A stretch of 14,940 nucleotides of DNA from an uncultured Acetatifactor sp. (GTDB taxonomy: Bacteria > Bacillota > Clostridia > Lachnospirales > Lachnospiraceae), in contig CAJUFB010000090.1 of NCBI GenBank assembly GCA_910585805.1, positions 1 through 14,940 of the forward strand. Direction: 5' to 3'. A program made the translations under genes and the position numbers. The notes below the pieces were generated by a model. It was not told where the DNA came from. It made no database searches and saw nothing but the letters and a program-made list of their open reading frames with translations. This document shows, in pieces, positions 7,492 to 14,478 of the stretch (positions are counted from its first letter, which is position 1; each line of letters begins with the position of its first letter).

Positions 7492-7707
7492 TTACCGTGA
7501 ACAGCCCGAACAGTATCCCGCGCAGAAACAACCTGTGACCTCTTTACTATAGCACTTGACGCTGCGTCAATGTCAAGACAATATATGGGCGTACCTCAAA
7601 TTCAAATTTTTCATATGGGGAAGCTGCATTCGGGACGGGGATGTCCCCCCTGCAAACAGGCTTATTATACTCAAGACCGCCAGAATTTACTAATCTGTTC
7701 ACGGTAA
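7492..7707. repeat. 13-bp perfect inverted repeat flanking the MerR promoter
   Basis: TTACCGTGAACAG at 7492-7504 and CTGTTCACGGTAA at 7695-7707 are perfect reverse complements about 190 bp apart, with the MerR promoter between them. GCTTA-like bases just outside both arms extend the match with a 3-nt gap. They could be ends of a small inserted element or paired protein-binding sites. Confidence 0.5.
7546..7576 (-). promoter_or_regulatory. MerR-type promoter and operator (19-bp spacer with dyad)
   Basis: Read on the minus strand, TTGACA (7576-7571) and TATAGT (7551-7546) are separated by 19 bp. This is the over-long spacer typical of promoters activated by MerR-family proteins through DNA twisting. 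The spacer holds a perfect 15-bp palindrome, TTGACGC-n-GCGTCAA (7556-7570), in the place where MerR dimers bind. The downstream gene encodes a MerR protein, so autoregulation is the natural reading. The leader to the ATG at 7410 is about 130 nt. Confidence 0.8.
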
Positions 7708-7828
7708 GCATATATGGCTGGCGGTCTTAAAGCCATTATGGTGATAATGGCTTTGTTGTTGGTTACTGCAAATTTCTACGGCGTGCAGTATGAAATACCG
7801 GGGGACGGATGTGTAGCAGATTCCCCCG
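7673..7828. repeat. Cluster of hairpins downstream of the GH2 gene
   Basis: Three perfect stems follow each other. AAGACCGCCAG (7673-7683) pairs with CTGGCGGTCTT (7718-7728). AAAGCCATTAT (7729-7739) pairs with ATAATGGCTTT (7744-7754) around a 4-nt loop. CGGGGGA (7799-7805) pairs with TCCCCCG (7822-7828). They lie between the end of the GH2 gene and the MerR promoter. They may stop GH2 transcripts, but none is followed by a good T tract on the minus strand. Confidence 0.45.
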
Positions 7829-7901
7829 AAGAAGTTTTATGTGTACAGTGAATGCGATGATAAAGCAGTTTCTAAATATCATAGCAGCCTCATCCCAATA
7901 T

Positions 7902-10121
7902 TTATCTTACCAGGACTTCCACACTTGCCTCTTCCAGTCCCGGCGCGGATACATGAAGCACGGCTTTCCCGGCAATCTGTCCGGCCCGCACCACTGCCAG
8001 CGCCCTGCCCTGATAAGAAAAGCATTTCCCGGCCGTGTAGTTATCCTCGGTCACCGGATTATCCGAACCGAATCCTGCCAGGCAGGCACTGTAATCAGGA
8101 GCATCTTCCTCTGCCCCCGCGCCGAATGCCTCTGCTGTCTCCTGCATTCCCACATCGGACAGAAGTCTGCGCGCCGGAGACAAATGGTGCTGTACCTGCG
8201 TGGCCTCCAGGATTGCATCCAACTGAATTTCCCCCTCTTTTACTACATTCCCGTCTTTGTCCAGAATCTCCGCTTCCACATAGGAAAGACTCTCGCCATC
8301 AGCCGAAAGTACCGCCTTATCCGCCGTCAGCCGGATGGCCACAGGCGCTCCTGCGGTAGCAATCTCCGCTCTGGACACCTCTTCGTCCCCGTCCAGGCTC
8401 ACCGCCGTCAGCACACCTGGCTCATAAATTGTCTCAAAGACAGCACAAAACCGGTTTTCCTTTCCCGCCCCGGCTCTGCCCAGGCTTTTTCCGTTGAGGA
8501 ACAGTTCCGCCTGGGATGCCCTGGAATAGACATACACTTTCACCGGCTTACCGGCATATCCTTCATAGTTCCAGCCGTCCGTCATCTGGTTCCAGCCCCA
8601 GCTGCTGACCACCTCCGTCATCCCGTGGTACTTCGGATGCTGAACATACAGTCCTGTCCGGCTGCTGCCCCATACGATTTTCCGGTAGACTCCCTGGGGT
8701 GTCAGTCTTCCGCCAATGGTGATGTCCGCATCGTTTGCCAGACGCCAGGGGTACTCCGACGCATGTGAGGCGACTGCCATCGGCCCCTTGGCCAGCTCGG
8801 GATCCCCCTCCTCAAAGAATTTGCTCTTGCCGATGCCCGCTTCTCCGATATAGTCCACAGCCGTCCAGGTAAAATCGCCTGTCACATAAGGAAAACGCTC
8901 TACCAGCTCCCACACCTTATCGATCTGATTGGGAAAACTCTCCGTGCCGACGATGACGCGCTCCGGATAGCGCTGCCCCGCATATTCGTAATGGCTGTCC
9001 ATATAGTTGTATCCCACTACATCCAGGCAGTTGCAGAAGCTTTCCGTACGCTCCTCCCAGCTTCCGTCCACTCCTGCGGAATCCGCATTCTGCTGATTTT
9101 CCTGCTGATTTTCCTGCTCATTCTCCTGCTTATTCTCCTGCTTATTCTCCTGCTGCCTGGCCTTCAGTCTGCCTTTTATCCCCTCCAGGACACTTGCATC
9201 GTCCAGCCCCGACCACATGGAACAGAGCCCGTTGGTCACCAGCCTGGTGGAATCCAGGCTGCGCACATACGCCGCCAGTTCCTCGGCAATGGCATAGCCG
9301 TTCCCCATGCCGCCCCGCTCCTCCACCTCGTTTCCCGTGGACCAGAACAGAATACTGGGGTGGCTGCGGTCACGGAGAATAAAAGCCTCCATATCCGCTT
9401 TCCAGTCCTGCCCGAAAAACTGGCTGTAGTCGCCCGGCTGCTTGCTATGTCCCCAAGCGTCAAAAGCCTCTTCAAAGACATAGAGTCCCGGACGGTCACA
9501 TGCCTCCAGAAGCTCCCTTGAACCGGGATTACGGGCCAGGCGTACCGCGTTGAAACCCGCCTCCTTTAACAGACGCAGCTTTCTGTACTCACTGTCACGC
9601 AGGGACACCGCTCCCAACAGGCCGTTGTCATGATGGATACAGCCGCCTTTCAGCTTCACGGTGCTGCCGTTGACCTGCAACCCGTGAACCGCGTCCGCCG
9701 TAACGGTCCGGATGCCGAAAAGCACTTCCGCCTCATCACAGATGCCCTCCATGGCGGCATCCCTGTCCAGGGATACTCCGAAGACGCCCATGTCTTCTAC
9801 TTGTACCTGTACCCGATACAGGTTGGGATGTTCCGCGCTCCAGATAAGGGGCCGGCTCACTGTCATGGGAATCCTGGCCACTGCAGTGCTGCCGCCTTTC
9901 ACCAGGAGAACCGTATCTCTCTGTGACGGAGCAGCTTTGATGCTTTTCTCTCCATGCTCATTCCGGTCATCCACTGCTCCACTGCCTGCCTCACAACTGT
10001 CACTGCCGGACACTTCCCTGACGCCTGCATCACAATTATCCCTGACGCACACTGCCCTGTCACCTGGGGTGCATAATCTTAACTGTAAGCAACACATATA
10101 TTGACGCAGGAGGGTATGCAC
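7902..10121 (-). pseudogene. Glycoside hydrolase family 2 (beta-galactosidase/glucuronidase-like), N-terminus missing
   Basis: This 739-codon frame keeps the end of a GH2 Ig-like domain (PLIWSAEHPNLYRVQVQVED, 91-110). It also keeps the TIM-barrel catalytic domain (KGGCIHHDNGLLGA 158-171; acid/base E265 in STGNEVEE; nucleophile E394 in VGTESFPNQ; VTGDFTWTAVDYIGEAGIG) and C-terminal DUF4982/Ig-like domains (VKVYVYSRASQAELFLNGKS onward). The jelly-roll sugar-binding domain of roughly 170-200 residues that should start the protein is absent. The frame runs instead from a GTG at 10121 inside mobile-element DNA; true homology probably ends near 10070-10095. The conserved HNP of this family reads RNP (RLARNPGS, about 194-201), replacing an active-site His. 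A QEN-rich repeat of about 24 residues interrupts the barrel. The product is likely inactive, and the native substrate cannot be told. Confidence 0.87.
9090..9156. repeat. Tandem 12-bp repeat inside the GH2 gene
   Basis: Five and a half copies of a 12-bp unit (CTGCTGATTTTC and variants such as CTGCTTATTCTC) run head to tail on the + strand. On the coding strand each unit encodes E-N-(Q/K/E)-Q, giving a Gln/Asn/Glu-rich linker at residues about 322-345. Because units are multiples of three, copy-number changes keep the frame. Confidence 0.9.
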
Positions 10122-10541
10122 ATGAATGATTACAGCAAAATCACAGCCCTTTACTCCCGCCTATCCGTGGGGGACGAGGACAGGGACGGCGGCGAAAGCA
10201 ACTCCATACAGAACCAGAAGAAATTTCTGGAAAGCTATGCCAGACAGCTAAAATTAACCAATATCCGGCACTACATTGACGACGACGAAAGCGGCAGATT
10301 TTTTGACCGTTCTGCCTACTCCCGCATGATTGATGATGTGGAAAACGGCAAAGTCGGCGTGTGCATTATGAAAGACATGACCCGTTGGGGGCGCGACTAT
10401 CTCCAAGTGGGAAACGCTATGGAGATTTTCCGCAGAAACAACGTGCGCTTTATCGCGGTAAACAACGGGATAGACAGCGAAAAGCCCGACACATTGGAGT
10501 TTGCGCCGTTCATCAATATCATGTTAGTAAACCTTGCATAA
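10122..10541 (+). pseudogene. Truncated large serine recombinase (TnpX/TndX-like), catalytic domain only
   Basis: Only about 139 residues remain of a protein family usually 500-700 long. MNDYSKITALYSRLSVGDED holds the serine nucleophile in the Y-S-R-L-S context (S11 or S14). ESNSIQNQKKFLESYA, SGRFFDRSAYSRMIDDVENG, MKDMTRWGRDYLQVG and FIAVNNGIDS follow, the expected order of the resolvase fold. Homology stops at EFAPFINIM, where relatives continue SEWYA. The frame then adds a few unrelated residues and ends. The zinc-ribbon and coiled-coil DNA-binding parts are gone, so it cannot integrate or excise DNA by itself. The ATG at 10122 has AGGAGGG at spacing about 7. It lies at the point where the GH2 gene is broken. 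Confidence 0.88.
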
Positions 10542-10603
10542 AGAATGATATCACAGCAATGCGTTGGCGGTCGATTACCTCCGGCGAGATGGTGTGGCAC
10601 ATT

Positions 10604-10622
10604 ATCGGTAGCGGCTACCGAT
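10604..10622. repeat. Perfect 8-bp hairpin between recombinase and tnpV remnants
   Basis: ATCGGTAG (10604-10611) and CTACCGAT (10615-10622) pair with a 3-nt loop. No T tract follows. The rest of the 117-bp gap (10542-10658) shows nothing I recognise. It may be a protein-binding site left from the element. Confidence 0.4.
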
Positions 10623-10658
10623 TATCATACCAGACTATCATATTTGGAGGTAGACACC

Positions 10659-10781
10659 ATGAATGAATTAAAACCGAAAATCCATGACGCAGACACTGGC
10701 ATAGACTATCATTCTTACAGAACTGATTTATATCTGAACAACGAAAGCGGAGGGGATACCTCCGCTTTTGTTATGTGCTAA
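10659..10781 (+). pseudogene. tnpV: 5' stub of a tnpV-like transposon gene
   Basis: The 40-aa reading MNELKPKIHDADTGIDYH... matches the start of TnpV-type small proteins carried by Tn4451/Tn1549-related elements. After residue 18 the expected VGDYYxPDL continuation is missing, and the frame runs through the terminator hairpin to a stop. Full-length relatives have about 100-120 residues. GGAGG lies 8 nt before the ATG at 10659, so the start is authentic. The identification rests on the short N-terminus and its position after a serine recombinase. Confidence 0.55.
10744..10770 (+). terminator. Rho-independent terminator after the tnpV stub
   Basis: AAAGCGGAGG (10744-10753) pairs perfectly with CCTCCGCTTT (10759-10768) around the loop GGATA. 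TTTTGTT follows the GC stem. This is the cleanest terminator in the window. It isolates the metal-efflux cargo from transcription out of the recombinase side. Confidence 0.85.
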
Positions 10782-10794
10782 AAAGCCCCAGCAT

Positions 10795-11366
10795 CTATGT
10801 GGCGGTAAAGATCGGTCTGATAACAGCCTCAAAGTATGATGTCAGCTGTTCTGGCGATTGCTTCCTTCCGCCTTTCAGCCACCACTGTACCATATCAACA
10901 AAACTGCTGGAGATGTGGTTTGTAAGAAAGTCTTTGGGTACGGAAATGCCTTCTTGCTTTGCCCAATCAGGAACCTGTGCGATCAACAACCAGTTCAGAC
11001 TGTCCTTGAAATAGCGAAGAAACAATTCGCTGCTTTCGCAGGACAGCAATTCCAAAATATTGTTGTCATTCTTCTGTAAATGTTGCAGTAGATGGCAGAA
11101 CACCGATTCCGGCGCACCATCATCGGAGTATAGTCCGTGAGTGTGGGGGCTGTCCGCAGCACTCTGGATAATATGGTCGAATAATTCTGCACATAACTCC
11201 TTTAACAAATCATCCTTGGTCTCAAAATGAGCGTAGAAAGTTGTCCGTCCAATGTCAGCGATGTCAATGATCTCTTGGACGGTGATCTTATTATAGTTTT
11301 TTTGCGCCAATAAATCGCCGAACGCTTCGAAAATAGCGGCTCGTGTTTTTTCTGCCGTCTATCCAT
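10795..11366 (-). pseudogene. TetR/AcrR-family regulator with an A-run frameshift near its start
   Basis: From ATG 11366 (GGAGG 7 nt upstream) the frame reads MDRRQKK and then goes astray. One base over, the frame reads TRAAIFEAFGDLLAQKNYNK, ITVQEIIDIADIGRTTFYAH and FETKDDLLKELCAELF to a stop at 10795. This is a typical TetR HTH (about residues 8-55) with a helical ligand-binding domain ending VDMVQWWLKGGRK...IFTAT. The run at 11346-11351 has six T (A on the coding strand); seven would give one continuous 190-aa protein. The downstream part alone starts only at a TTG (11310) that cuts into the HTH. The gene is divergent from the P-type ATPase, so its likely role is to repress that gene and respond to metal. 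Slippage or a sequencing error could restore it. Confidence 0.8.
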
Positions 11367-11429
11367 AAAGTTGCCTCCGTACAAATTTCTGAAAATGTTC
11401 TGTAACATACATTGACGGGCATTTGATTA

Positions 11430-11468
11430 TTGCATTTTGAATCGAAACAGGTACAATGAATAGTGTAC
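11430..11468 (+). promoter_or_regulatory. Promoter and candidate TetR operator for the metal ATPase
   Basis: TTGCAT (11430-11435) and TACAAT (11452-11457) stand 16 bp apart. An inverted repeat, GTACA-n8-TGTAC (11451-11468), overlaps the -10 box, where a repressor would block polymerase. A second weaker pair, GGTAT...ATACC, lies about 10-30 bp further on. The boxes are imperfect, so the assignment is tentative. Confidence 0.4.
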
Positions 11469-11539
11469 AAAGTATTCGGTATCATACAAATTATACCCCA
11501 CCTTTGTATCTGTGTCAATCGAGAAATGGAGGCTTGTAT

Positions 11540-13435
11540 ATGTTAAAGAAACTAAACGATTTCCTGGCTGGACTTCCCATGACTATTGTGGCTGGTGTGT
11601 TTCTGCTGCTCGATCTAGTTCCCCATCTGATGGAGGAATTTGGCGGCGAGGTGGTACAGCTTTCCTTCCTTCCATTTGACCCTGCATGGGTGACAATCAT
11701 TATCAGTGGGATTCCGCTGCTCTATCTGGCAATCTGGCGGGTGATCTACAATCCCGGCATCAGCAAAATTTCGTCTGCCCTTTTGATTTGTATTGCCATG
11801 TTTGCGGCCATTGGAATTGGGGATCTGTTCGCTGCTGGCGAAGTGGCGTTCATCATGGCGATTGGCGCAATTTTGGAAGATATGACCACGGAGCGGGCCA
11901 AGAAAGGACTGAAAAAGCTGATTAGTCTTGCTCCCACCCAGGGACGGAGGGTAGCAAACGGTAAGGAGGAGATGATCTCTGCCGACGCAATCCGGCTGGA
12001 TGACATTCTCCGTGTACTTCCCGGAGAAACAATCCCTGTGGACGGTGTGATCGTCAGTGGGGAAACTTCGGTGGATCAGTCCATCATGACGGGAGAATCC
12101 CTGCCAGTGGATAAGACTGTGGGGGAATCTGTGTTCTGCGGCACCATCAACCGTTTTGGCTCGGTGGACATTTGCGCCTCTAAGGTGGGTGAGGACTCGT
12201 CCCTGCAAAAGTTGATCCGCATGGTGCAGGTGGCTGAGGACAAGAAAGCGCCTATGGCCCGTATCGCAGACAAAGCCGCAAGCTGGTTAGTGCCTGTGGC
12301 GCTTGGCATCGCCATCATTGCAGGATTGGCCACGCAGGATATTGTTCGCGCTGTCACAGTCCTGGTGGTATTTTGCCCCTGCGCTCTGGTGCTGGCCACG
12401 CCTACCGCGATTATGGCGGCTATCGGTCAGGCCACGAAACATGGCGTGATCATCAAATCCGGCGAAGCGCTGGAGAAGATGGGCAAGGTAGACACCATCG
12501 CCTTTGACAAAACTGGCACCCTTACTTATGGCCGTCTGGAGGTCAGCGACATCATCCCCTTTGGCAGCGGCCTTGACGAACAGGCATTGCTTTCCATGAC
12601 CGCTTCTGCCGAAGTAAAAAGCGAGCATCCCTTGGGGAAAGCCATCGTAGCCTGCGCCAGAGAGCGGGCTGTCCCTGTCCTCGACCCCAATGAGTTCCAC
12701 ATGACTGCCGGCAAAGGTGTCCAGGCACAGGTGGATGGAAAAAATCTGCTGTGCGGCAATGAGACATTCCTTTCCGACTATGGCATTACGATCAGCGGAG
12801 AAGTTTCCTCTACATTGGAGCAGCTGCGTTCCCAGGGAAAGGCGTCTATCCTGGCAGCGGACGGAGAGCGCTGCATCGGCGCTGTGGCAATGTCGGATGT
12901 GCTGCGTCCCGAAGCCGGGGAGATCGTCAAGCGGCTCCACGATATGAATACTGGCATCGTCCTGCTCACAGGTGACAATCAAAAAACAGCAGACCACTTT
13001 GCCACTCAGGTAGGCATCCGGCAAGTACGCGCTCAGCTTCTGCCAGAGGAAAAAGTGAGCAGTATCAACGAACTCCAGGATGCAGGACATAAGGTGTGCA
13101 TGGTGGGGGACGGCGTAAACGATGCCCCTGCGCTGAAAACAGCCAGCGTCGGTGTCGCTATGGGGAGCATGGGCAGCGACATCGCGGTGGAGGCCGCAGA
13201 CATTGCCCTGATGAGCGATGATATTTCCAAGCTGCCCTATTTGAAAAAGCTGTCCAACGCGACTGTCAAGACCATCAAATTCAGCATTTCTTTATCTATG
13301 TGCATCAACTTCCTGGCTGTGACCCTCTCTGTGCTGGGTAAGCTGAATCCCACCACCGGGGCGCTGGTACATAATGCTGGCTCTTGCTTTGTTGTTCTGA
13401 TTGCCGCGCTGCTCTATGATCGGAAATTTGAGTAA
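11540..13435 (+). CDS. CPC-type P1B heavy-metal-transporting ATPase
   Basis: This is a 631-aa membrane pump using ATP to export metal ions. Motifs in order are TGES (184-187, actuator domain), CPC in VFCPCALVLATP (279-281, metal site in the membrane), DKTGTLT with phosphorylated D323, SEHPLG (361-366, HP motif unique to P1B pumps), TGDN (477-480) and GDGVNDAP (523-530). There is no N-terminal HMA or His-rich metal-binding domain; the protein opens almost directly with membrane helices. In the last helix HNAGS (611-615) stands where Zn/Cd pumps have DxG and Cu pumps have MxxSS. Substrate (Zn, Cd, Pb, Cu or other) is therefore unresolved. I chose ATG 11540 because GGAGG (11528-11532) lies 7 nt before it; an upstream ATG at 11456 lies in the promoter. 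The divergent TetR gene is its likely regulator. Confidence 0.93.
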   Translation: MLKKLNDFLAGLPMTIVAGVFLLLDLVPHLMEEFGGEVVQLSFLPFDPAWVTIIISGIPLLYLAIWRVIYNPGISKISSALLICIAMFAAIGIGDLFAAGEVAFIMAIGAILEDMTTERAKKGLKKLISLAPTQGRRVANGKEEMISADAIRLDDILRVLPGETIPVDGVIVSGETSVDQSIMTGESLPVDKTVGESVFCGTINRFGSVDICASKVGEDSSLQKLIRMVQVAEDKKAPMARIADKAASWLVPVALGIAIIAGLATQDIVRAVTVLVVFCPCALVLATPTAIMAAIGQATKHGVIIKSGEALEKMGKVDTIAFDKTGTLTYGRLEVSDIIPFGSGLDEQALLSMTASAEVKSEHPLGKAIVACARERAVPVLDPNEFHMTAGKGVQAQVDGKNLLCGNETFLSDYGITISGEVSSTLEQLRSQGKASILAADGERCIGAVAMSDVLRPEAGEIVKRLHDMNTGIVLLTGDNQKTADHFATQVGIRQVRAQLLPEEKVSSINELQDAGHKVCMVGDGVNDAPALKTASVGVAMGSMGSDIAVEAADIALMSDDISKLPYLKKLSNATVKTIKFSISLSMCINFLAVTLSVLGKLNPTTGALVHNAGSCFVVLIAALLYDRKFE

Positions 13436-13515
13436 GGCTGTGATGACATAGTTTTCCAATAATCCCATAAGTTCAGAAAAAAGCAATTTTGTAGATGCTT
13501 CCTCTTCGTTAGCGT

Positions 13516-13828
13516 TCGGTTTCCGAGCACATAGCCAGCCCCGGCAAGGGGCTGTTCAAAGGGTTTGGGACGCTGTCCCAACGAGCAAAAACGGACTTCC
13601 GGCGGCAACGCTGGAAGTCCGTTTTGAGCGTTTGTATATACAAACGCCCTGCTTGCCAAGTTTATACCGAATTCGGTATAAACTTGGCAAGCAGTGTCTT
13701 TGTTCCCACAAAGACTCGAAACAGCGATTTCCGGCGGAGCCGGGAACCGCTGTTTCTGCTTGTTGGGAAGCGTCCCAAACCCTTTGAACAACCTCGTTAC
13801 CGAGGTTGGCTGCGCGGCGTTCCGCCGC
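13516..13828. repeat. Large nested palindromic element of unknown function
   Basis: This non-coding region between convergent genes is symmetric about 13671.5. Its centre is a perfect 46-bp palindrome (13649-13694). On each side lie three further stems at equal distances. The first pair is 13628-13647 and 13696-13715, the second 13588-13625 and 13718-13756, the third 13536-13554 and 13789-13808. A weaker fourth pair is 13516-13526 and 13814-13828. The segments 13554-13587 and 13757-13789 are also reverse complements of each other (one mismatch, one gap). Paired stems differ by compensatory base changes. Open frames crossing it are by-products of the symmetry. Confidence 0.92.
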
Positions 13829-13834
13829 TTCTGG

Positions 13835-14455
13835 CTACCGCCCACTGTTGATTTTCCGTTCCCGTCTCCGCTTCGGGGACTGCGGTTTTTCAGAAGAGAC
13901 GGGAGCATCGCCATCAAAGTTTTCTTCTGTCTGCCCTGCCTGTTTCCGAAATTCGTAGAAGTCGCTCAAGAACGCTGGGAACTTGCTTTTCCAGAGGGCG
14001 TACTCCTCATCGGTCAGTTCCCCGGCATCGTGCTTGGCGCAGGCTTTCATAAATCCCAGAATGCGGTATTGGAGCAATGCGCCTGGGTTTCTTGTAATGG
14101 CGTCTATGTCCGGCTTGAAATCATCCATTGCCACACTGTCCCTGAACACAAAATGGATATGCCCATCCACCTCTGTCGGATACAATCCGTAAATCTCCTC
14201 CAGCTTGTATAATGCCTGCAGCGCCCCTTCCATATCCGAGATTTTTTCACCGCTGATGGCGGCGTAGTTGACCCGGAGTTTTCCGGCGATCTCATGGAGC
14301 GTCATAAAATCCGGCACACGGTTTTCCAGCTCATAATTCCTGATGGCGGACTCGCTGACCCCACACAGGCCGGCGAGTTCTTTTTGTGTCAGTCCCGCCT
14401 GCTGGCGGTAAAACCGGATGCGTTCTCCCTGTGTTGCATCAATCGGCAATCCCAT
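13835..14455 (-). CDS. XRE-family HTH regulator of a mobile element
   Basis: This is a 206-aa protein. Residues about 9-65 form a Cro/C1-type HTH (GERIRFYRQQAGLTQKELAG, LCGVSESAIRNYELENRVPD, then MTLHEIAGKLRV). The middle (about 75-170) has an acidic, mixed helix/strand character (LYPTEVDGHIHFVFRDSVAM; ELTDEEYALWKSKFPAFLSD) without a family I can name. The C-terminus is basic (KPQSPKRRRERKINSGR). ATG 14455 is well supported by a GGGGGAGG ribosome site 7 nt upstream. HTH genes of this kind commonly sit next to MobA/MobL relaxases in Clostridia elements and control transfer or cargo genes; here that role is inferred from position. Its 3' end lies 7 bp from the palindromic element, so its mRNA probably runs into it. 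Confidence 0.85.
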   Translation of the reverse strand: MGLPIDATQGERIRFYRQQAGLTQKELAGLCGVSESAIRNYELENRVPDFMTLHEIAGKLRVNYAAISGEKISDMEGALQALYKLEEIYGLYPTEVDGHIHFVFRDSVAMDDFKPDIDAITRNPGALLQYRILGFMKACAKHDAGELTDEEYALWKSKFPAFLSDFYEFRKQAGQTEENFDGDAPVSSEKPQSPKRRRERKINSGR

Positions 14456-14478
14456 GATATGTCCTCCCCCTGGCGGGA

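Noticed and set aside
7673..7755. Possible tRNA-like fold
   Set aside because: The stems do not form a cloverleaf and the T-loop consensus is absent.
7809..8768. 319-codon + strand frame
   Set aside because: It is antisense to the GH2 gene and Cys/His/Arg-rich, as expected of a shadow frame.
9090..9156. CRISPR-like short repeat
   Set aside because: The units are contiguous, 12 bp long and without spacers; they encode a protein linker.
11456..11539. Earlier ATG for the metal ATPase
   Set aside because: It lies in the -10/operator region and has no Shine-Dalgarno; ATG 11540 has GGAGG at ideal distance.
13414..13917. Open frames across the palindromic array on both strands (also 13624-13851 and 13694-14212 on +)
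   Set aside because: They mirror each other because of the symmetry, have no family resemblance or ribosome sites, and overlap real genes at both ends.
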